Shown here: piece after piece, positions 8,203 to 15,525 of the stretch
How the letters are laid out: each line of letters begins with the position of its first letter
Position numbering within the stretch: position 1 is the first letter of the stretch
Source of the DNA: an uncultured bacterium
GTDB taxonomy: Bacteria > Cyanobacteriota > Vampirovibrionia > Gastranaerophilales > Gastranaerophilaceae
Reading direction: 5' to 3'
NCBI GenBank assembly: GCA_902489575.1
Contig: CABUAQ010000007.1
Location: forward strand, 1-36,917
DNA: 36,917 bases
Made by a program: the position numbers and the translations under genes
Notes under the pieces: model-generated
Database searches by the model: none
Told to the model about the DNA's origin: nothing
Seen by the model: the letters and a program-made list of their open reading frames with translations, nothing else

Positions 8203-8427
8203 CTATTTTCGTTTTCTAATTAATAGATCGTAACCTAAAATTTCACAAATGAATTTTAATTCTCTAAAAGTTAAATATTCACGCTTTAGTTTTGCAGAAA
8301 AATTAGCAGGCTTAGTATTTTTCCCTGTATAAGAATTTAATCTGCAAGACAAATCCTTTTGAAGCATATACTCTTTACTCAACATAAAACTTATAAGCTG
8401 ATAATCAGTCATATCATTTATAATCAT
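8203..8427 (-). CDS. Small protein, possible helix-turn-helix
   Basis: 74 residues, not recognised. The sequence is basic, with predicted helices 'YQLISFMLSKEY', 'ANFSAKLKREYLTFRELKFICEILGYDLLI' and a terminal RKRK. The 'F..KL...YLTFRELKFICEILGY' part is reminiscent of short XRE-like helix-turn-helix proteins, but this is weak. A good promoter (TTTACA, 18 nt, TATAAT) ends 6 nt before the ATG and there is no Shine-Dalgarno, so it is probably expressed from a leaderless mRNA. It is divergent from the pilin gene, with a long palindrome between them, so it might be a local regulator (inference). Confidence 0.6.
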   Translation of the reverse strand: MIINDMTDYQLISFMLSKEYMLQKDLSCRLNSYTGKNTKPANFSAKLKREYLTFRELKFICEILGYDLLIRKRK

Positions 8428-8433
8428 TTTTGA

Positions 8434-8463
8434 ATTATAAAATATCTTGAATTGTAATGTAAA
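8434..8463 (-). promoter_or_regulatory. Predicted promoter of the 74-residue protein gene (leaderless)
   Basis: Minus strand: TTTACA (8463-8458), 18-nt spacer, TATAAT (8439-8434), 6 nt, ATG (8427). Five of six -35 bases and all -10 bases match consensus. Confidence 0.55.
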
Positions 8464-8477
8464 ATATGTTATATTTA

Positions 8478-8513
8478 ACTACACATATATAGATTAAACT
8501 ATACATGTGTAGT
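8478..8513. promoter_or_regulatory. Long palindrome between divergent genes (candidate operator)
   Basis: Arms 8478-8492 and 8499-8513 are complementary over 15 positions with one mismatch (outer 9 bp perfect, ACTACACAT / ATGTGTAGT), with a 6-nt centre. It lies where the -35 of the pilin promoter should be (TATTAT at 8515-8520 is a candidate -10). Confidence 0.55.
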
Positions 8514-8542
8514 CTATTATATTTTTAACAGAGGTAAAAATT

Positions 8543-9223
8543 ATGAATAAATTAAGTGCACTAACAATGAGTGAAACACTGATAACACTTGGGATAATAG
8601 GCATAGTTACAGCAATAACATTACCAACCTTGATAAACCGATATCGCGCAATTGTATTGGAAACACAATTTAAATCTCAATACTCAAAATTAGCACAAGC
8701 GCTAAGAACACTTGTATCAGAAGAAAATACGACATTAACTCCTGCTATACACAAATCCAATTTTGGTAATATGCTAGCAAAATACTATAAAATATCACAT
8801 GATTGCGGACGTATTAATAAAGGCACAAAAGGTTGCATTCAATTGAACACTGATGGAATAGTAGAAGAATATAAAAGCTACACCGGCGGACCTGTTAACT
8901 TTGGGTATATGGATGATGGTATGCTGGTATTACTCGATGGAACAACATTATTTTTTGAACAAGGCGGCCAAGCATCTACAATGGGATACTACACAATTGG
9001 TATTGATATAAACGGATACAAAAAGAGACCTAACCGATTTGGACATGACTTCTTTTACTTTAAAGTAGAAGATGATGGGCAACTTACTCCAACAAAAAAA
9101 ATAAAAGGATGGAGTCCATACGGGGATTGTGATAAAAATAAATTTTCAAGTCAAACTAATGGACTTGGTTGTGCACTATATGCAATACAAGATTCTAAAT
9201 ATTTTATGAATTTACCTAGATAA
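8543..9223 (+). CDS. Type IV pilin-like protein (prepilin N-terminal methylation domain)
   Basis: 226 residues. A short leader ends at Ala 6, followed by 'LTMSETLITLGIIGIVTAITLPTLI': Glu at position +5 of the mature protein and a long hydrophobic helix, the class III signal cleaved by prepilin peptidase. The usual Gly-Phe-Thr-Leu is replaced by Ala-Leu-Thr-Met, so the cleavage motif is atypical. The globular part has two Cys pairs ('DCGRINKGTKGC' and 'GDC...GLGC') that could form disulfides. AGAGG lies 7-8 nt before the ATG. It may be a minor pilin or type II-secretion pseudopilin; no assembly genes are nearby. The upstream palindrome suggests dedicated regulation. Confidence 0.85.
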   Translation: MNKLSALTMSETLITLGIIGIVTAITLPTLINRYRAIVLETQFKSQYSKLAQALRTLVSEENTTLTPAIHKSNFGNMLAKYYKISHDCGRINKGTKGCIQLNTDGIVEEYKSYTGGPVNFGYMDDGMLVLLDGTTLFFEQGGQASTMGYYTIGIDINGYKKRPNRFGHDFFYFKVEDDGQLTPTKKIKGWSPYGDCDKNKFSSQTNGLGCALYAIQDSKYFMNLPR

Positions 9224-9291
9224 AAAGTTAAATATTAATTTCATTATTAAAGTTTATAAAGAAAGATAATGCAAATACAAAGTATTCATGG

Positions 9292-9297
9292 TATACT
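9292..9297 (+). promoter_or_regulatory. -10 element of the SRP RNA gene
   Basis: TATACT placed 6-7 nt before the inferred 5' end of the RNA. No strong -35 was found (TGCAAA-like sequence about 17 nt upstream). Confidence 0.45.
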
Positions 9298-9302
9298 TGA
9301 GT

Positions 9303-9562
9303 TGACCGTGCTCCACGGGGAATTGCAATCTCTTGACCCGAAGTTTATGCGGGGTGCAGAGCCTGTTGTGAGGGGTTTATAGGCACTTTGAAATTTAATA
9401 TGAGCGTTGATAACAAAATATAAAACGGCGTAAACTTTCGAACCGTGTCAGGGGGGAAACTCAGCAGCACTAAGATTGAACTTACGGGTGTTTTACTTTT
9501 TGGAGGAGCAAATATTAAAGGACAATGCGTTTATAAATTTCGATAGACAGTGGCACGGTTTT
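9303..9562 (+). ncRNA. ffs: Signal recognition particle RNA, large form with Alu domain
   Basis: Domain IV is clear: 'GAACCGTGTCAGG' at about 9439-9452, a GGG-GAAA-CTC capped loop, then AGCAGC at 9463-9468 and 'ACTAAG', matching the Ffh-binding hairpin and closely resembling the Bacillus RNA. The 5' part ('CCGTGCTCCACGGGGAATTG') and the 3' part ('CGATAGACAGTGGCACGGT') match the Alu-domain ends of the large Gram-positive-type RNA. The termini pair: ACCGTGC (9305-9311) with GCACGGT (9553-9559), giving about 260 nt. Ends are estimates. It would join Ffh for co-translational membrane targeting; the Alu part may slow elongation. The open frame at 9476-9658 is a shadow of this RNA. Confidence 0.92.
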
Positions 9563-9578
9563 ATCAAGTCAAAAAATA

Positions 9579-10535
9579 CTAACGTAATTCTTTTTCTGCG
9601 ATATAACGGGGTCTGGCTTTTACCTCTCTATATACCTGCCCTACATATTCACCAATAACTCCAAGACAAAATATTTGCAGCCCTCCGAAAAAACACAGAA
9701 GAATAATCGCGGTAGCAAATCCATTTGGAGAGTTATTAAAAAATATTTTTTCAAAAACCGTTTCAATACCCACTAAAAATGCAAAAACAGCCATCAAAAA
9801 ACCCAGCCCGGCAACAATTCTGAGTGGTACAATACTAAATGAGGTTATCCCGTTTAAAGCAAGTCCCATTAATGAAACAAAATTAAATTTTGAACTGCCG
9901 GCAAATCTCGGTTTTACATCAAAGTACACACTAGTAGTTTTTAAACCGAGTTCGTAGAAAAAACCACGTAAAAACAAAGCCTTTTCAGGATACATATCCA
10001 TAATATCAAGGGCTTTTTTACTTACAAGACGATAATCAGAGTGATTCATCGGAATCTTTGCACCCAATATATTCATCAACTTATAAAACATAACAGCCGT
10101 TGTTTTCTTAAAAAAACTGTCGGTATTTCGGTTATTACGTATCCCAAGAACAATATCAAAGCCATCTGAATAAGCATCTATAAAGCGTTCAATTGCATTT
10201 TCATCCTGCTGTAAATCAGCATCAATTGATACAACACAATCACAGCCTATTTTCCTTACACCTTCTAAACCTGCAATAAGTGCCTTTTGATTTCCGTAAT
10301 TTCTAACAAATTTTAAACCTTTAACCTCAAACGGATTTGCTCTATTACAGTTTTCTATCAACTCCCAAGTTTTATCTTTAGAACCATCATCAACAAAATA
10401 CAGATAACTGTCTTGAGATATTTTCCCTTTTAACTGCAGCTGGTTTAAAACTTCTAAAAGTCTCTTACAAGTAGCCTCAACACAAAGCTCTTCGTTAAAA
10501 CATGGTATTATTACAGCAAGTTTAGGTGTTTGCAT
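9579..10535 (-). CDS. Family 2 glycosyltransferase, polyprenyl-phosphate sugar synthase type
   Basis: 318 residues, the usual length of the DPM1/GtrB/ArnC group. The GT-A domain (1-225) has 'IIPCFNEE' at 9-16, 'YFVDDGSKDKTW' at about 46-57 and the metal-binding D105-A-D107 in 'SIDADLQQDE'. Two transmembrane helices follow at about 233-258 and 272-298, ending in 'GEYVGQVYREVKARPRYI', the family's C-terminal hallmark. It should transfer a sugar from a nucleotide donor to undecaprenyl phosphate at the inner membrane face. GAGGG precedes the ATG. It is divergent from a YdjC/ChbG-type deacetylase, suggesting that the lipid-linked sugar may be deacetylated. Confidence 0.93.
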   Translation of the reverse strand: MQTPKLAVIIPCFNEELCVEATCKRLLEVLNQLQLKGKISQDSYLYFVDDGSKDKTWELIENCNRANPFEVKGLKFVRNYGNQKALIAGLEGVRKIGCDCVVSIDADLQQDENAIERFIDAYSDGFDIVLGIRNNRNTDSFFKKTTAVMFYKLMNILGAKIPMNHSDYRLVSKKALDIMDMYPEKALFLRGFFYELGLKTTSVYFDVKPRFAGSSKFNFVSLMGLALNGITSFSIVPLRIVAGLGFLMAVFAFLVGIETVFEKIFFNNSPNGFATAIILLCFFGGLQIFCLGVIGEYVGQVYREVKARPRYIAEKELR

Positions 10536-10598
10536 TATATCCCTCTTTCTAATATCATAATTATATTATTTGAATGAGATAATTGCAAGGACATATAA

Positions 10599-11444
10599 AT
10601 GATTAATAAAAAATTTATTCTAAACGCAGACGACTTTGGCTTGTCGCAGTATCATAATCAAGCAGTACTGGAAGGATATAATAACGGTTTTTTGACGAGT
10701 GCAAGCCTCTGCGCAAATACAGATGCTTATGAAAGTGCAGTACACAATATTTTGCCTGATTGTCCTGAACTTGGGATTGCAGCGCATTTGAATATTATGG
10801 AGGGAAAGTCTTTAACCGACTGTTTTTTGTTAACAGATATATATGGGAAATTCTGTGCAGGTTATACAACATTACTGCTCAACAGAAATAACAAAAATAT
10901 GCTCAATCAAATTGAAAACGAATTCAGAGCTCAAATTGAAAAAATTTTGGCAGATACAAAAATTGATCACTTAGATTCACATGTTCACACCCACGCAATC
11001 CCTGAGATTTTCGATATTACCTGTAAACTTGCTAACGAATACGGGATAAAATACGTAAGAACACAATTTGAACAACTCTATCTTATCCCGAATCCCGCTA
11101 AACATCTAAATTTATCTTATCCTGTTAATTTACTTAAAATCGCACTTTTACAATATTTTACTAAAATAAACAAAAAAACAGCGAAAAAATACAATATTAG
11201 AACAAATGATTTTATAATAGGTGTTGGATACACAGGTATGATGGATTCTGACACAATTGAATACGGATTAAAAGTTCTTGAACAAGACTGTGTTGTAGAA
11301 GCACTAATTCATCCTTGCAAGTATGACAGAGAAATTGAGAACTCTCACACAATGGAATTTGAAATAACTCAAAATCTTAAATTAAAAGATACAATATCAC
11401 GCCTGGGTTTTGATATTACAAATTATAGAAATTTAGAAAAATAA
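10599..11444 (+). CDS. ChbG/HpnK (YdjC) family carbohydrate deacetylase
   Basis: 281 residues. Metal-dependent deacetylase fold: 'LNADDFGLS' (Asp 11, Asp 12), His 63 in 'AAHLNIMEGK', and the 'HLDSHVHTH' cluster with His 128, His 130 and His 132, completing the expected metal and catalytic set. Family members remove acetyl groups from N-acetylhexosamines, including lipid-linked ones (HpnK-type; Francisella NaxD acts on undecaprenyl-phosphate GalNAc). The divergent family 2 glycosyltransferase fits such a lipid-carrier pathway (inference). AAGGA lies 7 nt before the ATG. The stop codon overlaps the start of the next gene by 1 nt, indicating translational coupling. Confidence 0.9.
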   Translation: MINKKFILNADDFGLSQYHNQAVLEGYNNGFLTSASLCANTDAYESAVHNILPDCPELGIAAHLNIMEGKSLTDCFLLTDIYGKFCAGYTTLLLNRNNKNMLNQIENEFRAQIEKILADTKIDHLDSHVHTHAIPEIFDITCKLANEYGIKYVRTQFEQLYLIPNPAKHLNLSYPVNLLKIALLQYFTKINKKTAKKYNIRTNDFIIGVGYTGMMDSDTIEYGLKVLEQDCVVEALIHPCKYDREIENSHTMEFEITQNLKLKDTISRLGFDITNYRNLEK

Positions 11445-13273
11445 TGAAAAAGTTTCTAACAACACTATTCTTAATAATACTATTTTGCGGATTTACACTG
11501 TTCATTAAAACAAACAGCAGACTAAAAACCGTGCTATCGGTTATTACTCCCACTAAATTTCAAATAGATTTAAACAACAACAAAGCACGGGACAAAAGTG
11601 AATATATTTGTGTTGATGGAGTTGAAGCTTTTTCTCTGGCACCGGATGATTACTTTATAAATAAATATTCAAAATCATTAAATCTCTCTGATGAAGATAT
11701 AATAAATCTGGGATATCTGGCTCAAGAATTTGCACAAAATACTCTTACAAATAAAAAAGTGACATTAAATTTCACAAACAAAATAACAAAAGAGTGCAAA
11801 TACGCCAAAGTTAAAATCAATGGCATAGAATACAAGCAGCTATTAAATAATAGCGGTTATGGAATTGACAACGGGGAAATTGGAAACCCTACAAAATTCA
11901 AGCAAAATCTCCAAATTTCTAAAAAGCTTAACCTTGTAATCTTAAACCATCGTTCCGGCAAATATCATAAACTAGATTGCCCTTACGGGAATGTTGCACA
12001 TGACAAAATAATTATACCGCTAAAGCAATTACCAAAAAATTCAAAGCCTTGCAAATATTGCCACGTAAAGCAACCCGCAAAGTCAAAAAATAAATTAAAC
12101 AAAAACAGAAAGAATATTACACCCGCAAAAAATAATTTTATAAATTTGAAACAGCCGACACTAACATGTTCAAGTAGCGGAGTTAAAGTGTATTACACTG
12201 ACTTTTCAAAAAAACTTACTCCGGACAAAAACTGTACAGAAACCGTTTGTAAAGAAGTTCTAAAACTTATCAATAACACTAAAGAAACCCTTGATATTGC
12301 AATCTATGGGTATGACAATATCCCGAATATAACAAGTGCGTTAGTAAAAGCCAAAAATCGCGGAGTAAATATTAGATTTGTGTATGATGAAAATTTTAAT
12401 CCTGCAAAAACTTACTATAAAGATAATAACATTATAGCAAATCTTTCTGTCCAACATCGTTCAGACCGTGGAAATACTGCGACAATCAGTAATATGCTTA
12501 TGCACAATAAATTTCTAATATCAGACAAACAGACAATATTAACAGGTTCAATGAATCTATCAAAAACCGGGCTCTCCGGCTACGATGTAAATGACATTAT
12601 AATAATTTCATCTAAGGAAATAGCAGAACTCTATACAAAAGAATTTGAACAAATGCTCGGCGGGAATTTCCACACCAAAAAAGATAAAATCACAGACAAT
12701 AAAATTTTTACCCTCGGAAATTCTCAAATTGAAATATTATTTTCACCAAAAGATAAATCTTCAAACAGAATCACCCAAATTATAAAAAATGCAAAGTTTT
12801 ATATTTACATCCCAACGTTTTTAATCACACATACTCAAATCGCAAATGAACTTATTAATGCAAAAAACAGAGGAGTTGATGTAAGAATAATTATTGATGC
12901 GAATTCAGCAAACACCAGAAACTCAAAACACGCAATGCTACGTCAAAACGGAATTCTTTTAAAAACCGAAAACTACGCAGGCAAACTTCATTCAAAAACA
13001 ATAATAATTGATGATGAATACCTGATTACAGGTTCAATGAACCTATCTAACAGCGGTGAAAATAAAAATGATGAAAATACAATTATTATAAAAAATTCTC
13101 AAATAGCAAAACATCACAAAGAATTCTTCCTGTATCTTTGGGCGCTTATTCCTAATAAATACCTAAAATACAACGCAAAATCAGAAAGCCATGAGTCAAT
13201 TGGCTCTTGCTCTGATGGTATTGATAATAACTTCAATGGCAAAACAGACAAAGAGGAAGACTTATGCAGATAA
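11444..13273 (+). CDS. Membrane-anchored multi-domain nuclease/phospholipase D-family protein
   Basis: 609 residues. A single N-terminal hydrophobic segment (about 4-24) anchors or exports it. Residues about 45-145 resemble a staphylococcal-nuclease-like fold ('LGYLAQEFAQNTLTNKKVTL', 'KINGIEYKQLLNNSGYG'), without all classical catalytic residues being evident. Residues about 167-208 form an Ada-like metal-binding motif ('GKYHKLDCPYG', 'KPCKYCH'). Two phospholipase D HKD motifs follow: His 354 ('HNKFLISD...GSMNLS') and His 516 ('HSKTIIIDD...GSMNLSNSG'), the intact pair needed for phosphodiesterase activity. The tail 'CSDGIDNNFNGKTDKEEDLC' resembles an extracellular Asp-rich calcium loop closed by a disulfide. 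Likely an extracytoplasmic DNase or lipase. Confidence 0.85.
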   Translation: MKKFLTTLFLIILFCGFTLFIKTNSRLKTVLSVITPTKFQIDLNNNKARDKSEYICVDGVEAFSLAPDDYFINKYSKSLNLSDEDIINLGYLAQEFAQNTLTNKKVTLNFTNKITKECKYAKVKINGIEYKQLLNNSGYGIDNGEIGNPTKFKQNLQISKKLNLVILNHRSGKYHKLDCPYGNVAHDKIIIPLKQLPKNSKPCKYCHVKQPAKSKNKLNKNRKNITPAKNNFINLKQPTLTCSSSGVKVYYTDFSKKLTPDKNCTETVCKEVLKLINNTKETLDIAIYGYDNIPNITSALVKAKNRGVNIRFVYDENFNPAKTYYKDNNIIANLSVQHRSDRGNTATISNMLMHNKFLISDKQTILTGSMNLSKTGLSGYDVNDIIIISSKEIAELYTKEFEQMLGGNFHTKKDKITDNKIFTLGNSQIEILFSPKDKSSNRITQIIKNAKFYIYIPTFLITHTQIANELINAKNRGVDVRIIIDANSANTRNSKHAMLRQNGILLKTENYAGKLHSKTIIIDDEYLITGSMNLSNSGENKNDENTIIIKNSQIAKHHKEFFLYLWALIPNKYLKYNAKSESHESIGSCSDGIDNNFNGKTDKEEDLCR

Positions 13274-13276
13274 AAT

Positions 13277-13726
13277 CTAATTTACCATAGTTGCACCTAG
13301 AAAATTTTGATCAAAAGTAAATTGAATTTTACAAGATTCACCAACAAAACCTACAGGAAGAGGTTTAAAAGGAGACGCCGATTTTATTGCATTCAGTGTA
13401 GAAGTATCCACTCTTGAATTTCCGGAAGTTTTGATAACACTTGCTTGAATAAGTTTACCGTCTTTAGCAATATCTAATTCTACAACAACCCGGTTAAAAG
13501 AAATATCCTTTGGTTTATCCCAGTTCATTTTTATTCTGCGCTGCAGCTCTTTTACATATAGTCCAAAATCAATATGAGAATTCTGCCCTGTATCCTTAGG
13601 CTTCACTAATTTTTCAGAAGATGGCTGCAACGGCGCAAAATAGTCAACATAATTACCAGGCCCATTTGCATAAGATACAGATGTACATAATAATACAGCA
13701 ACGATAGAAAATAATACTTTCTTCAT
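13277..13726 (-). CDS. Exported TonB/TolA C-terminal-domain protein
   Basis: 149 residues with a signal peptide (about 1-20, cleavage near SYA-NG) instead of the usual long Pro-rich stalk. Residues about 55-145 match the TonB C-terminal pattern: 'YVKELQRRIKMNWDKP', 'VVVELDIAKDGKLIQASVIKTSGNS' and 'ALNAIKSASPFKPLP'-like spacing. The family couples inner-membrane energy to outer-membrane receptors or stabilises the Tol system; here, with no anchor and no exbBD nearby, its role may be structural. It starts 10 nt after the argS stop and shares that transcript. Presence supports an outer membrane. Confidence 0.85.
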   Translation of the reverse strand: MKKVLFSIVAVLLCTSVSYANGPGNYVDYFAPLQPSSEKLVKPKDTGQNSHIDFGLYVKELQRRIKMNWDKPKDISFNRVVVELDIAKDGKLIQASVIKTSGNSRVDTSTLNAIKSASPFKPLPVGFVGESCKIQFTFDQNFLGATMVN

Positions 13727-13736
13727 ATAAAACCAC

Positions 13737-15479
13737 CTACATTCTCTCAGGTGCTGAAACCGAAAGAATATTTAAAGCATTTGCCAGTACTGTTTTAAAT
13801 GCCCAAACCAGTGCTAACCTTGATTTTGTAACTTCAATACTGTCAGTAATAACCCTTGTTGAGTTATAGAATGAATGGAATTCTGATGCGAGTTCTTGAA
13901 CATAACGACAAATTGTATAAACTTGCCTTGTTTGAGCAGAAGTCTTAATCAAAGGCTTAAATTCTTCAAGTTTAAGAACTAATTTTCTACCGTCATTTAC
14001 AGACATCGCGGCAATTTCAGAATTAAATTCAGATATCAATTTACCAAACTCAGCCTCTGAAATAACAGCCGGAATAGTTTTTCCTGATTGGGTATCAATT
14101 CTGTCATTCATTGCATTTCGAATAATTGAACAAGCTCTGGCATGAGCATACTGAACATAGAAAACCGGATTTTCATCTGATTTTGTTTTAGCAAGTTCAA
14201 TATCAAAATCCAAAGTTGTATCTATATTTCGCATAGACATCCAAAAACGAGTCGCATCAACTCCAACTTCATCAATCAAATCTTCAAGAGTGACCATGTT
14301 TTTACGCTTACCCATACGAACTTCATTCCCGTTTATAACAAGGTTTACAAGCTGACCTAAAAGGACTTCAAGCTTATTCGGATCGTAACCTAAAGCCTCA
14401 ATCGACGCCTTTACACGAGCTACATACCCATGATGATCTGCACCCCAGATATTAATCATTCTATCAAACCCACGTTCCAACTTATCAACATGATAAGCAA
14501 TATCTGCAGTCAAATAAGTGTTAGAACCATCAGCTTTTTTTATTACACGGTCCTGATCATCTCCGTAATCTGAAGATTTAAACCACTCAGCACCTTCTTT
14601 GTTATAAATCTTACCGCTGTTACGCAATTTTTGAACACATTCTTCAACTTTACCCGAATTATGCAAAGACAACTCCGAATAAAATTTATCAAAATGCACC
14701 CTGAAACTATCCAACAAATCTCTTTGTAGCTTTTCTTCATAAGCTTTTGCGAAATCACAATAGACTTGCAAATCAATTTTATCCGAATTTGAATTAACAG
14801 CATCCAAATCAGCCTTCTTATCAATCAAAAATTGCTTAGCAACAGGAATTAAATAATCCCCAGGATAGTAATTTTTTCTTTCAACTTCATCCTCAGGGAA
14901 ATCAACATTTTCCCCCAATTCCTGTTTTACACGAATAACCAAAGATCGACCAAGCTTTTGAATTTGAGAACCGGCATCATTAATATAAAATTCCTGATAC
15001 ACATCATGCCCGTAGAATTTTAAAAGATTAGCAAGAGAACTCCCCATAGCAGCCCATCTGCCATGACCAATATGAAAAGGCCCGGTCGGGTTTGCCGAGA
15101 TATATTCTAAAATAATTTTTTCAGTTTCAACATTTTCAGGTTTACCAAAATTATCACGTTTTGTATAAATTTCAGACAGTATATCGACAAGAATAGAATT
15201 ACCTGCTTTAAAATTAATAAAACCGCCAATAACAGAATATTCACAATCTGCTTTATCCTCAATAGAGTCAACAATCACATTTGCAATCATTGGAGGAGCT
15301 ATTTTTGCACTTCTTGCAAGCGACGAAACATTTATAGCTAAATCGCCAAAGTCGGGATTTTTAGGTTTTTCAACAGGGAGTGAACCTTTTATATATTCAC
15401 TCATTTGACCCAACTTTGCCTCTTTTATTGCAATTTCAATAGCACTTTCAATTTTATTTAAAAAATAATCTCTTAACAT
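13737..15479 (-). CDS. argS: Arginyl-tRNA synthetase
   Basis: 580 residues, usual length for this class I synthetase. It has the N-terminal additional domain (about 1-100), the 'PTGPFHIGHGRWAAMG' HIGH signature near residue 130, the 'AYHVDKLERGFDRMINIWGADHHG' core block, a KMSKS-equivalent written 'RMGKRKNMVTL', then 'FYVQYAHARACSI' and the C-terminal DALR anticodon-binding domain ending in 'LNILSVSAPERM'. GAGG lies 5-6 nt before the ATG. The TonB-like gene follows within 10 nt. Charges tRNA-Arg in the cytoplasm. Confidence 0.97.
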   Translation of the reverse strand: MLRDYFLNKIESAIEIAIKEAKLGQMSEYIKGSLPVEKPKNPDFGDLAINVSSLARSAKIAPPMIANVIVDSIEDKADCEYSVIGGFINFKAGNSILVDILSEIYTKRDNFGKPENVETEKIILEYISANPTGPFHIGHGRWAAMGSSLANLLKFYGHDVYQEFYINDAGSQIQKLGRSLVIRVKQELGENVDFPEDEVERKNYYPGDYLIPVAKQFLIDKKADLDAVNSNSDKIDLQVYCDFAKAYEEKLQRDLLDSFRVHFDKFYSELSLHNSGKVEECVQKLRNSGKIYNKEGAEWFKSSDYGDDQDRVIKKADGSNTYLTADIAYHVDKLERGFDRMINIWGADHHGYVARVKASIEALGYDPNKLEVLLGQLVNLVINGNEVRMGKRKNMVTLEDLIDEVGVDATRFWMSMRNIDTTLDFDIELAKTKSDENPVFYVQYAHARACSIIRNAMNDRIDTQSGKTIPAVISEAEFGKLISEFNSEIAAMSVNDGRKLVLKLEEFKPLIKTSAQTRQVYTICRYVQELASEFHSFYNSTRVITDSIEVTKSRLALVWAFKTVLANALNILSVSAPERM

Positions 15480-15525
15480 ACTAACCTCATTTGTGTATCA
15501 CTATAAGACAATTATAATATAAACA

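Noticed and set aside
9476..9658. 60-residue plus-strand open frame
   Set aside because: It lies within the SRP RNA and the 3' end of the glycosyltransferase gene on the other strand; no protein-like composition.
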